Source of the DNA: Bog-473 sp963787485
GTDB taxonomy: Bacteria; Actinomycetota; Acidimicrobiia; Acidimicrobiales; RAAP-2
Assembly (NCBI GenBank): GCA_963787485.1
Contig: CAWBDF010000004.1
Coordinates: 9,409-73,408, forward strand
Length of the DNA: 64,000 nucleotides
Reading direction: 5' to 3'
The position numbers and the translations under genes were made by a program. This document shows, piece by piece, positions 9,034 through 17,228 of the stretch (the first letter of the stretch is position 1; the number at the start of each line of letters is the position of its first letter). Below the pieces are notes generated by a model that saw only the letters and a program-made list of their open reading frames with translations, made no database searches and was not told the origin of the DNA.

Positions 9034-10845
9034 ATGACGACGATGGCAACGGAAATTGACCCAGTTCTCGAGCTCCGGAAGCTTGACGACACGACCTTCA
9101 AGGAGCGCTATTCGTGCGACCGCTTGACCGCGTCGATCCTGGTCAATCGCTTCCGCTACGTGAACGCGCACATGTCGACCAAGCTCGTCTCGAATGCCTT
9201 CTCAATCGTCATCCGGGAAATGGCCGACTTCTGCACGACCATTCAGGGGCCGCCTGAGCTCGACTGGGCGATGCCAGCCGCGAGCCTGACCAACCCCGTT
9301 CACTGGGGGCCCGTGACAGACGCTGTCGGTATCGTGCTCGAGGAGATCGGCCTCGCTACGTTGCGATCCGGCGATGTCGTCATCGCGAACGACTCCTACC
9401 GGACCGGAAAACACCTGAACGACATCTCGTTCATCCGACCTCTGTTCCACAACCGCACGCTCATCGGCGCGGTGCACATCACTGCGCACCAACTCGATGT
9501 CGGCAGTCGCGTCCCAGGCGGCTTCGACCTCATGAGCCAATCGCTCTGGGAAGACGGACTCGTCCTCACCCCAATGCTCTTGTATTCGGAGGGACAACCG
9601 GTCCGCTCGACGTTCAGCTTGATTGCTGCAAACACTCGATGGCCTGATGTGATCATGGCTGACTTGCAGGTCATCCGCTCGTCCCTCGATCTCGGCGAGC
9701 AGCTGCTCATGGAGAGTATCGAGCGCTACGGCATCGATGCGTATCTCGGCGCTATCCGTTACGCCTGCGACGTCGGGAGCGAGGCGATGCAGCGCGCCCT
9801 CGGGGTCCTACCGGATGGTACCTACGACGGCGAGCTCGTCCTCGCTGACGACGTCCACAATGATGGACCGTCCAATGTCGTCAGAGTGCGCGTCTTCAAG
9901 CACGGCGACCGTTTCGAGTTCGACTTCAGCGGAACATCGATCCAGAGCGCTTCCTCGCTGAACTCCAGCTGGCTCGATGCCAAGACCGGGGTGACGATCG
10001 CGCTGAAGCTCTTGTTCGATCGCACCTCCGTCCCGAACTCAGGATCGCTACGGAACTTCGATTTCCTCCTGCCGCCCGGTTCGATCCTCAACGCCACACC
10101 GCCCGCCGCGACCATGTACTACTGCAGCATCGTGGACGCCGTCATGAAGGCGACGATCGACGCCCTCAACCCCGCCATTGGCGTCGACGCCATCGCCTTC
10201 GACACACCCATGGGCGGCGGCGGGCATCGCGCGTCTGGAATGACCGCCGACGGTACTCCGTGGGAAGTCACCACCGCCGAAGGGAACATCGCGAACTTCC
10301 CGAAAGGCGCCACGCGCAACGGTGACGCCGATAGCTTCGGATTGCTTGCCTGGATGAACATGCCGGCGCTCAGCACCGAGGTCATCGAGCTCGCGAATCC
10401 GCTGGTCGTCCTCGAAGCCGAAGCCGTCCCCGACAGCTCCGGAGCCGGATATCACCGCGGCGGTGCTGGAATGGCGACCACGATCCAGTACATCCACGGC
10501 GGGACGCACCACGACAGTATCTCGAAGTTCGACAGTCACGCCCCCGGTGCACGGGGCGGTCATGACGGACGTCCCGCGCAAATCAGGGTGTTCGAAGCTC
10601 TCGGAGAAGAGCCGCAACTCGGTACGCTCCCGGCCCAGAGCGCTGCCTGGCGCGATCTCCCGTCGGACGGCGTGATGGCCTGCGGCCCAGGTGTCGCGTT
10701 CCGTCGGGTGATGGCAGCCGGCGGTGGATGGGGCGACCCGCTGGACCGAGAGCCAGAACGCGTCGTCCGCGACGTGCGCGATGGCTACATCACCATTGAT
10801 TGCGCAGCGAGCAATTACTGGCGTCGTCGTAATCGGCGATCCTGA
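9034..10845 (+). CDS. HyuB-type hydantoinase/oxoprolinase B subunit, C-terminus frameshifted
   Basis: The 603-residue product has the HyuB family core: DVVIANDSYRTGKHLNDIS, AVHITAHQLDVGSRVPGG, FDFSGTS, NATPPAATMYY, DTPMGGGGHR and the C-terminal AAGGGWGDPLDREP. With HyuA it forms the ATP-dependent ring-opening or carboxylating enzyme. The family normally ends with a helix after a (D/N)YGVVI-like strand. Here the frame goes ...SNYWRRRNRRS and stops, whereas removing one base at 10,819-10,820 gives SNYGVVVIGDPD and a further ~40 family-like residues to 10,948. So the gene carries a +1 frameshift (real, or a sequence error). The start is ATG 9034; ATG 9043 is also possible. Confidence 0.9.
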   Translation: MTTMATEIDPVLELRKLDDTTFKERYSCDRLTASILVNRFRYVNAHMSTKLVSNAFSIVIREMADFCTTIQGPPELDWAMPAASLTNPVHWGPVTDAVGIVLEEIGLATLRSGDVVIANDSYRTGKHLNDISFIRPLFHNRTLIGAVHITAHQLDVGSRVPGGFDLMSQSLWEDGLVLTPMLLYSEGQPVRSTFSLIAANTRWPDVIMADLQVIRSSLDLGEQLLMESIERYGIDAYLGAIRYACDVGSEAMQRALGVLPDGTYDGELVLADDVHNDGPSNVVRVRVFKHGDRFEFDFSGTSIQSASSLNSSWLDAKTGVTIALKLLFDRTSVPNSGSLRNFDFLLPPGSILNATPPAATMYYCSIVDAVMKATIDALNPAIGVDAIAFDTPMGGGGHRASGMTADGTPWEVTTAEGNIANFPKGATRNGDADSFGLLAWMNMPALSTEVIELANPLVVLEAEAVPDSSGAGYHRGGAGMATTIQYIHGGTHHDSISKFDSHAPGARGGHDGRPAQIRVFEALGEEPQLGTLPAQSAAWRDLPSDGVMACGPGVAFRRVMAAGGGWGDPLDREPERVVRDVRDGYITIDCAASNYWRRRNRRS

Positions 10846-10948
10846 CTGTGATCCCGAGCATCTCGCGGTCGAAGAGGATGCAACCGCCGAGCTACGACGC
10901 CGAGCACGTTCACTCCCGAGGAATGCGTCTCCTCGATCGTCGTCGTAG
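10820..10948 (+). pseudogene. out-of-frame C-terminal tail of HyuB
   Basis: Read from 10,820 in the +1 frame relative to HyuB, the DNA gives GVVVIGDPDCDPEHLAVEED followed by a basic helix ATAELRRRARSL, ending at a TAG at 10,946-10,948. This is what HyuB proteins carry after their ...NYGVV strand, so the segment belongs to the upstream gene. One extra T or G at the TACTGG step explains the break. Either the protein really lost its last ~40 residues or the base is an error. Confidence 0.75.
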
Positions 10949-11004
10949 GATTCAACACCAGAGGGTGGCGGAGGACGCTGGGCCTGATCGAGATGCCCCC
11001 AGCC

Positions 11005-12108
11005 CTATGACGACTCGCCCCTGAGCCCGCCGATCCCCAGCGACCCGTCACCGGTCTCGACTGGACCGCTCATGACGGCCTCTTCCGCGGCGGTCGCCTG
11101 CCCACTCCCGGGAGTGATCGCCCTACCCACCAAGCCCGGCAAGGGAGGAGGACGGTCGAGAAAGTCCACTGTTGGCGCGAAGAACAAGGTGCCAGTCACC
11201 GCGGTGGAGAAGTCGAGGATCCGGTCGTAGTTGCCGGGCGGGTCCCCGAGGAACATGTGCTGGAGCATCAGCTCGGTGACCGAAGGGGTCGAGGCATACC
11301 CGATGAAGTAGGTGCCGAACTCCCCGGCGCTCAGGGACCCGAATGGCATGTTCTCCCGCAGGATCTGACGCTGGGTGCCATCGGGTTCGATGATGGTATT
11401 CAGCGCAACGTGCGAGTTGGTCGGCTTGACGTCGTCGTCCATCTCCACGTTGGAGAGCTTGGCCCGCCCGATCACCCGCTCTTGCTCCTCGACGGTCAAG
11501 TCATCCCAAGCAGCCGTGTCGTGCAGGTACTTCTGGACGATGACGTAACTCCCGCCGACGAAGGGAGGATCCTCAACCCCGACCGTCACCGCCGCCTCGG
11601 CGGCCGATCCGGTCGGATTCTCGGTTCCGTCGACGAAGCCGAGGAGGTCCCGCTCGTCGAAGTACTTGAACCCGTGGACCTCGTCGACCACCGTGGCGGC
11701 CCCGGCCAGCCGGCCGACGACCAGGGAAGCCAGCTCCCAGCACAGGTCCATCGTGGCGGCCCGGATGTGGAACAGGAGGTCGCCAGGGGTGGCCACTGCC
11801 CGGTGCTGACCACCGTCAAGGGCGTGGAACGGGTGGAGCTCGACCGGCCGAGGGCCGATGAAGAGGCGATCCCATGCCGCCGATCCCACTCCGGCCACTA
11901 CGGCCAGCCCTCCCTCGAGGGAACGGAAGCCGACCGTCCGAGCCAATCCGGACAGGTCGGCGAGCAAATCGTGGACCACCAGCTCACCGTCGTCGTCAAT
12001 CGTCAGGACGAGGATGATGGCGCTGGCCGTCAGCGGGGTAAGCACGGGCTGGGCCACCTGTGGTCCGGCGGCGGCTGCCGGGCTCTGTGAGATCGCGGTC
12101 ACAATCAT
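11005..12108 (-). CDS. DyP-type (dye-decolorising) heme peroxidase
   Basis: DyP peroxidases use H2O2 and heme b to oxidise dyes, phenolics or Mn. From ATG 12,108 the protein has 367 residues. The signature GFVDGTENPTG is at ~157-167 with catalytic Asp160; the proximal heme His is His233 in NSHVALN; and the distal Arg251 is in ILRENMPFG. No Tat or Sec signal is visible, so it is cytoplasmic or encapsulin-loaded; no encapsulin gene is adjacent. The frame is open upstream to 12,267, but the extra 53 residues are Arg/Pro-rich and unlike DyP, so I start at MIVTAISQ. It converges on HyuB. Confidence 0.92.
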   Translation of the reverse strand: MIVTAISQSPAAAAGPQVAQPVLTPLTASAIILVLTIDDDGELVVHDLLADLSGLARTVGFRSLEGGLAVVAGVGSAAWDRLFIGPRPVELHPFHALDGGQHRAVATPGDLLFHIRAATMDLCWELASLVVGRLAGAATVVDEVHGFKYFDERDLLGFVDGTENPTGSAAEAAVTVGVEDPPFVGGSYVIVQKYLHDTAAWDDLTVEEQERVIGRAKLSNVEMDDDVKPTNSHVALNTIIEPDGTQRQILRENMPFGSLSAGEFGTYFIGYASTPSVTELMLQHMFLGDPPGNYDRILDFSTAVTGTLFFAPTVDFLDRPPPLPGLVGRAITPGSGQATAAEEAVMSGPVETGDGSLGIGGLRGESS

Positions 12109-12603
12109 TCTCCCGTTTCTTCTCTCCGCTGTTCCTCGTCGGGCCAGAGCAGGCTCTGGCAGGCCAGCCAGCCTCGGGCGCGCCGAGCGTAGCTGGGGGA
12201 CCGCGCGGGGGCGACCCCTTCCCCAAGGGAAAGACCCGGGCGTCGCGCCCGCATCGTTACCCGGCACCGGACCGAGCCATTCGCCACCGAAGTCCGAGAG
12301 TCTGGGTCAGCTGCCACATCCGTGGAAGGGCACTGGTCCGGGTTGCGACTCCCGGGCCTGGGCGGCACGCAGAGGCTCTTCAGACCATCAAGAGAACAAT
12401 GATCGCAACGATCACGACCACTCGACACCGATGACTGGGCCGGGAAGAGATGCGATGCCGGTTGGCTCGACCGAGCCGCGACGGACCCAGGTCTGACACG
12501 ATGCCGCACACTAGGGTCGTCGCGTGATCCTGCGTCCTCAACGGATGGTCCGCAGTGCGGACCCATCTGTGGTTGCGTGCTGTTGAGAATCGGAGATCGA
12601 CTG
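12109..12603. other. 495-nt intergenic stretch, nothing recognised
   Basis: GC-rich sequence between the start of the DyP gene and the VOC gene. Open frames exist in several phases on both strands, but their peptides are Arg/Pro/Ser-rich, as expected of shadow frames, and none has a plausible ribosome site. It should contain the two divergent promoters. The leader of the VOC gene (12,580-12,603) holds CGGAG as its ribosome site. Confidence 0.4.
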
Positions 12604-13002
12604 ATGACAGGAATGGGGACAACGATCGCTGGCTTCGAGATCTCGGTACGTGAACTCGATCGGGCTGCAGATTTCTACTCGGCCATCCTTGGACTGAGCG
12701 TCCGCGCCCGCGTTGACCAGGAACACTTCCGTGAGGTCTTAGTGGCAGGCAACGGCGACACCGTACAGATCGCCCTGGTCCATGACCCCGAAGCTGGCGA
12801 CTCCTCGGGCGTTCCTTCCGGAAGGGCGAACATCGTGCTGCACGTCGAGGACCTGCAAGCGCTGTACAAGCGGGCGATCGAAGCGGGTGCCCAGGAGGTC
12901 CAAGCACCGAAATTCCATGCAGGGTCTGAGGTGTCATTTGCTCAGATCCGCGATCGCGACGGCCACGCCCTGATGCTGGTCCAGAGAGGGAAGTCACACT
13001 GA
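12604..13002 (+). CDS. VOC (glyoxalase/bleomycin-resistance fold) protein
   Basis: A 132-residue single VOC module pair. The first beta-alpha-beta-beta-beta unit begins TIAGFEISVRELDRAADFYS and the second begins with IVLHVEDLQALYKRAIEAGAQ, ending in IRDRDGHALMLVQ. Such proteins bind a divalent metal and act as glyoxalases, dioxygenases, epimerases or antibiotic-binding proteins; the exact role is not visible. I take ATG 12,604 because CGGAG lies 8 nt upstream; an in-frame start at 12,577 lacks this. It stands alone. Confidence 0.82.
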   Translation: MTGMGTTIAGFEISVRELDRAADFYSAILGLSVRARVDQEHFREVLVAGNGDTVQIALVHDPEAGDSSGVPSGRANIVLHVEDLQALYKRAIEAGAQEVQAPKFHAGSEVSFAQIRDRDGHALMLVQRGKSH

Positions 13003-13211
13003 GGCCGGTGCCGCTATCAGGCAAAGCCCTTGGGTTCTTGACAGCTTCGATCCGTTGAGCTCGAGCTCATCGAGTACGACGTTGAGATGTCACCGCAGGG
13101 GCCGAACCGAATCGACGAGGAAGCGCATCGGCTCGTTCATCGCAGCGAACTGCGAGATGGGAGATGGGCTCTCCACCATCCAGGGTTGCGGACGCGCCGC
13201 TGCCGTGGGAG

Positions 13212-13940
13212 TCACCCGGCGGGTGTGACGGAGCCATAAGGGACGACGCGACCCGCTCGTTCGTGCGCCAGGTGTGCACGCGACCCCGCAGTCGTGCGCA
13301 ATAATTCGGTGGCTCGTGTCGCCAGTTCGACAAGGGCAGCCACCACCTGGGTGACGACCCCGTCCTGTCGGGGAACCAGGTTCTCGCCGAAATCGCCGAT
13401 GCCGCGCAGACCCGGGGGCAGCTCGACCTGGACACCATGGGCCGATGGAAGGTTGACCGGGTTGTCGGGATGAAAACCGAGCCGTACCCGCTCGTCGGCG
13501 ACGTGGTAGCAGCCGGCGAACCGCCGCTGGAACAGCCGCCGAGCCGCTGCGACCAGTGGCGCATTCAGCCCTCCCACAATGACCCCCCGCAACGGCTCTG
13601 TCTGTTTGCCCCGAATGGCGGGGCCGTACGGTTCGATGATCAGACCCCGGTCGGGATCGAGCCAGAGGGCAAAGCCGTCGCGCCCGAACCCGTGCACTGA
13701 GATGGCGACGTCCACGTGCTCCAAGAAAGTCCGCAAACGCGCCGAGTGGTCGGGATCGTGCCGCCGCGAGCTGAGGTGGACCCGCAGCCCGGAAGGCTGG
13801 ACGATGGCGTAGTACGACGCGCCGGCTTCATCGGCGGCCCGCCCGGCGATCTGTTCAGTACCCCGGTCCTGCGATCCGCCGTGCAGAGCCATGAAACCGA
13901 CGTTCGAGCGCAGGATGCACTCCTCCCTGATCCCGGGCAT
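13212..13940 (-). CDS. poly-gamma-glutamate hydrolase-like protein (PghP/DUF867-type)
   Basis: The core VGFMALHGGSQDRGTEQIA, followed by GASYYAIVQPSG, SVHGFGRDG and VIVGGLNAPL, matches the zinc-dependent poly-gamma-glutamate hydrolase family first described from Bacillus phage; such proteins also occur in actinobacteria. The HGG and later VHG histidines are the expected metal ligands. The start is unclear: ATG 13,940 (MPGIREEC) probably cuts ~8 family residues (IDLAELLA), and the frame runs on upstream into an integrase scrap without a good start, so the 5' end may be damaged. It sits directly beside that integrase relic, which suggests mobile-element cargo. Confidence 0.68.
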   Translation of the reverse strand: MPGIREECILRSNVGFMALHGGSQDRGTEQIAGRAADEAGASYYAIVQPSGLRVHLSSRRHDPDHSARLRTFLEHVDVAISVHGFGRDGFALWLDPDRGLIIEPYGPAIRGKQTEPLRGVIVGGLNAPLVAAARRLFQRRFAGCYHVADERVRLGFHPDNPVNLPSAHGVQVELPPGLRGIGDFGENLVPRQDGVVTQVVAALVELATRATELLRTTAGSRAHLAHERAGRVVPYGSVTPAG

Positions 13941-14099
13941 CGCCAGGAGCTCGGCCAGATCAATCCCCTCAGGTTCGCACGCGCCCGAACGGTCATGCCG
14001 CCGACGCCTCGTACGCGCTGAAGACGATCTTGGGAGGTCCGTCCCTCGTCTTTCGCCTGGGATGATCGAGAAGAGTGCCGAGGACCTGGGAAGCAGACT

Positions 14100-14159
14100 C
14101 GGTATGCCGGCGGCGAGGAGACGAGTGGCGGCGAAGTGGCGCAAGTCGTGCAGCCTGAC
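14100..14159 (-). pseudogene. tyrosine-recombinase scrap (HxxR box only)
   Basis: Twenty codons read VRLHDLRHFAATRLLAAGIP, the C-terminal HxLRH box of a tyrosine integrase, here with intact His and Arg. Nothing integrase-like follows on the 3' side, and on the 5' side only ~20 nt separate it from the duplicated tRNA 3' end. Nearly all of the gene has been deleted. The homologous box of the right-end integrase (27,829-28,898) is degenerate, so this scrap comes from a different copy. It marks a second integration event at the same tRNA. Confidence 0.7.
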
Positions 14160-14178
14160 CCAGACGCAGATCTGGCCC

Positions 14179-14235
14179 CTGACCTGGTCTTTCTCTGGGC
14201 GCCCCCGGAAGGATTCGAACCTTCGCACACGGTTT
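14179..14235. repeat. left attachment-site repeat (57 bp, tRNA-Arg 3' half)
   Basis: This 57-bp segment is identical to 29,004-29,060. It comprises the last 36 nt of tRNA-Arg(CCT), from anticodon stem through T-arm to the 3' end, plus 21 nt downstream of the tRNA. To the right the match stops at 14,236, so no complete tRNA is rebuilt here. This is the classic footprint of a tyrosine-recombinase element in a tRNA gene. Confidence 0.9.
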
Positions 14236-14852
14236 GAATCTGTTGGAGCCCGTCCAATCAGATCACTTCTGCCGCGTTGGTGCTGCTCAGGATCGGTGCC
14301 GATTCCGGGCCGTCAGATCGGCTCCAGGGAGTATGTGGCGTTTGATTCCCGAGGGATTCCCAAGAACGACTTGCGGCTCTTCCCGGCCTCGGATGAAGCA
14401 CAGCAGACGGTTTACGTATGCGCTTTCTGTTGAGCGGACTCCGTCGTCCTCACGCCCAGCTTGGTCAAGAAGCTGCGGTGGTCCGTCTGGGCTGTCGAGG
14501 CTCCGCCCAGTGCCGCCGAGCTGCTCGAGCTCGTGGATGGAGTGATTCGCTTCGCCGGGGCCGGCCTCGATGAGCTGGCGTGATCAGTCTCCGTGACCGC
14601 TGCCTTGAGTTGAGGGGTCAGGTTCGTCCTTTGGGTGATGGCAGATGCTGTTCAGCCAGTTCAGAAGGCTGCGGTGATCCGGTCAGTCCATCTGGTGCCA
14701 TTCAATATCGAGGAATAAACGGACGAAAGGATGGACATCGTCTCGAGTCTGAGCCGATCGTGGTTCGGATAGATCCCCTGGCGACGACTCTCCTCAAGCA
14801 CCTTGCTTGGGACGATCCGAGCGGACACCGACCATCGGTGATCAAGAGGCCG
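14236..14852. other. 617-nt gap at left end of island
   Basis: No gene is recognised here. A 27-bp stretch at 14,463-14,489 recurs with two mismatches at 23,017-23,043. On the minus strand both copies would encode QTD(H/Y)RSFLT, hinting at remnants of the same gene type. The rest has short frames without family signatures. Such debris is typical just inside an island boundary. Confidence 0.4.
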
Positions 14853-15452
14853 TCAGGGTGATAACCGCTCGATCCTCCTGTTTCCGGACTGAGCCCGGTA
14901 GCGGAGCCGATCGTGCAAGCGGTCCGCTCCTTCTTCCCACAATTCGACAACCTCAGGCCTGATCCGGTAACCGCCCCATCGAGGAGGACGCGGTGGCCCC
15001 GGCTCGTCGGGAAACGCTGCGGCCAAGTCGGCCACCCGCTGTTCGAGCACCGTTCGACTCGCGACCACCTCGCTCTGGTGGCTCGCGACGGCGCTTCGAC
15101 GAGCCCCTGGCGGCCGCGACCGCCAGTAGGCGTCCGACTGACTGTCATCGACCTCCTCCACAGCTCCACTTACCCGGACCTGTCGGTGCACTGGGAGGAA
15201 CCAATGGAAGAGGGCAGCGGCAAATGGATTCGCCCTCAGTTCTCGGCCCTTGTCGCTTTCCCGGTCGGTGTAGAAGACGAGACCTCGGTGGTCGATGCCT
15301 CGGAGCAGCACCATTCTGGAGGACGGGCGACCATCGGTCGTGGCTGTGGCAATTGCCATCGCCTCGGGCATGGGCTCGCCAGCTTTCCGCGCAACCTCGA
15401 GCCACCGGGACAACTGGGTCATTGGATCGGGATCGACAGACGTCTCGTCCAC
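14853..15452 (-). CDS. pdxH: pyridoxamine/pyridoxine 5'-phosphate oxidase
   Basis: PdxH oxidises PNP or PMP to pyridoxal 5'-phosphate with FMN and O2. The ~199-residue product shows the family in order: AMAIATATTDGRPSSRMVLLRG (FMN-binding strands), FYTDRESDKGREL, FHWFLPVHRQVRVSG, SDAYWRSRPPGARRSAVASHQS, GGYRIRPEVVELW and the C-terminal RLHDRLRYR...WRIERL-like end (here RRIERLSP). GTG 15,452 gives the usual ~15-residue lead before DPMTQLSRW; ATG 15,422 is an alternative. The open frame extends to 15,752, but the added part is not PdxH-like. Finding a PLP-salvage enzyme inside a catabolic island is unusual. Confidence 0.9.
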   Translation of the reverse strand: MDETSVDPDPMTQLSRWLEVARKAGEPMPEAMAIATATTDGRPSSRMVLLRGIDHRGLVFYTDRESDKGRELRANPFAAALFHWFLPVHRQVRVSGAVEEVDDSQSDAYWRSRPPGARRSAVASHQSEVVASRTVLEQRVADLAAAFPDEPGPPRPPRWGGYRIRPEVVELWEEGADRLHDRLRYRAQSGNRRIERLSP

Positions 15453-15774
15453 GGCCCCAGTCTGCTCGCTCGGGGGTAGTGCGTCAGGACCCGAAGGAGA
15501 TCCGCAACTTTCTTCGCAGCCACCCGAAGGCTCCTCGAGCTTGTCGAGCGCGATGCAAGATGGTGGTCTTCTCTCTACGTACGTCCTCGATGCGAACCGA
15601 CCTGGCCCGCTACAGGGACACGAAGCTGAGTAAGGAATACGGGTGGTAGGCGTCGAAGACGGCGCTCCTCCGTACCTCGGCCGCGGACTGACTCGATGCC
15701 GCATCTCACTGACTGAGATCGAGTGTTCGGTCCGCGCTAGGGTGCTGCTCAACCAGGACTGAGGGGGCCGCCAG

Positions 15775-16802
15775 GTGAGAGCTGCGGTGCTGCGAGACGG
15801 TCAGCTGACCGTGCGGGAGACCGCCGATCCGGAGCCCGGTCAAGGTGAGCTGCTGGTGCGCACACTGGCTACCGCCCTCTGCGCATCGGACGTGCACTTC
15901 ATGGACCATCCTGAATCGGTCGACGGTGATCCTCGCTATTTGTACGACGCCCACCGCGACATCGTCATGGGCCACGAGTTCGTTGGAGAGGTTGTCGCCC
16001 TGGGACCTGGGTGCACCGGGGACATACAAGTCGGAGCACGTGTCACCAGCATGCCGATCCTGCTCGACGCCCGCGGGCCACGCGGGTGATCGGGCAGCAC
16101 CCTGACTCCCCAGGCAGCTTCGGTGAGATGTTCCTCCTCACCGAGCGCCTTGCTCGAGCGGTCCCGCCGGGCGTGTCCGACGACGCCATCGCGGTCGTCG
16201 ACGCCTTCGCCGTCGGCGAGTTCTACGTGCGCTCGGCGAACGTGCAGCCCGACGAGATCCCCATTGTGCTCGGAGCCGGAGCGATCGGCCTGTCGGCGGT
16301 GGCGGCGTTGGCTTCCCGGGGCGCCGGGCCGATCATCGTGTCGGACTACAGTGAGGAACGTCGGCAGCTCGCCCTTCAGTTCGGTGCGGAGATCCTCGTC
16401 GACCCGGCTGAGCGCCATCCATTCGAGGTCTGGGCAGACGTGGCTGCTGAGCGCGGCGCAAGCAAGGAGCCAGTGGTGATCGAGTGCGTGGGCGCTCCCG
16501 GTCTGCTCCAGTCCCTCATCGACGTCGCACCGTTCCGGACTCGGATCTATGCCGCTGGTGGTCACTACACCGGCGACGAGATCTCGGTCACGGCGGCGAG
16601 CCAGCACGGCGTGACGTTGCAGTTCGCCGGCGGCCCGCAGATGGAGGACTGGTACGGCACGCTCGAGGCGGTCGCCGAGGGAAGGCTCGACCCCACAGCG
16701 GCGATCGGTCTGGTCGTGGGCCTCGACGGCCTGCCTGACGCGCTCGACCTTGCCCGCAAGTCCCAGGGCCCGCCTCGCATCGTGGTGCACCCGTACGAGT
16801 AG
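15775..16802 (+). pseudogene. zinc-type alcohol dehydrogenase, interrupted by one frameshift
   Basis: The first frame (15,775-16,089) gives the GroES-like N-terminus of a medium-chain dehydrogenase, with Cys38 in ATALCASDVHF, GHEFVGEVV, and VTSMPILL, then stops. The remainder, in another frame from about 16,070, continues RVIGQHPDSPGSFGEMFLL, the NAD motif VLGAGAIGLSAVAAL, and on to the normal C-terminus IVVHPYE. Together they make one complete ~340-residue enzyme broken at ~16,070-16,085 in a GC-rich run (CCCGCGGGCCACGCGGG). It may be a true pseudogene or a one-base sequence error. The GroES half lacks the four-Cys structural-zinc lobe. Confidence 0.8.
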
Positions 16803-16847
16803 TCGAGCGCGGACAGTCCTTCCGTTGCCGCCGCGATCCGCGACGGC

Positions 16848-17105
16848 ATGTCAGTCGTCCGCGGCCGGTGCGATACCCATTTCAGCCCGTTGCGAAAGCT
16901 CTTCACTGCGAACCTCGATAATGGGAGAGACCATGGAGCGGCGGTGGCGATCACTGGAGACCGCCGCGAGGTCGTCGATCTGTGGGGGGAGGCCATGTCG
17001 ACGCCGAACGCACCCGAAAGTGGCAGTCCGACACCTTGGTCTTGATTATGTCCGTCACCAAGGGTCTCGTTGGCATCTGCGACCTAATCGAGTTTTCGAC
17101 CCTAA
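16848..17105 (+). pseudogene. N-terminal relic of a class C beta-lactamase-like serine hydrolase
   Basis: The first frame reads HFSPLRKLFTANLDNG, then GAAVAITGDRREVVDLWG, the usual N-terminus of EstB/beta-lactamase-related esterases. At a G6 run (16,984-16,989) the frame changes and continues GGHVDAERTRKWQSDTLVL then SVTKGLVGIC, with the catalytic Ser-x-x-Lys at 17,051-17,062. Similarity ends soon after, around 17,080-17,105; the remaining ~300 residues are absent. So this is a truncated and frameshifted relic. The following DNA up to the phosphotriesterase gene carries nothing recognisable. Confidence 0.62.
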
Positions 17106-17228
17106 GGGCTCGTGGAACTAGGTCAGGCGCAAATCCCATGCATGTTCCCTCCGTATGCGCGCTCGCCGAGCGCCAGCACGGCAGGACCCCTCACCTACGT
17201 CGACGAATCCCCCTGGGATCGTTTGAGC

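Noticed and set aside
12105..12566. Possible small gene upstream of the DyP peroxidase
   Set aside because: The peptide is Ser/Arg/Pro-rich, without ribosome site or family resemblance.
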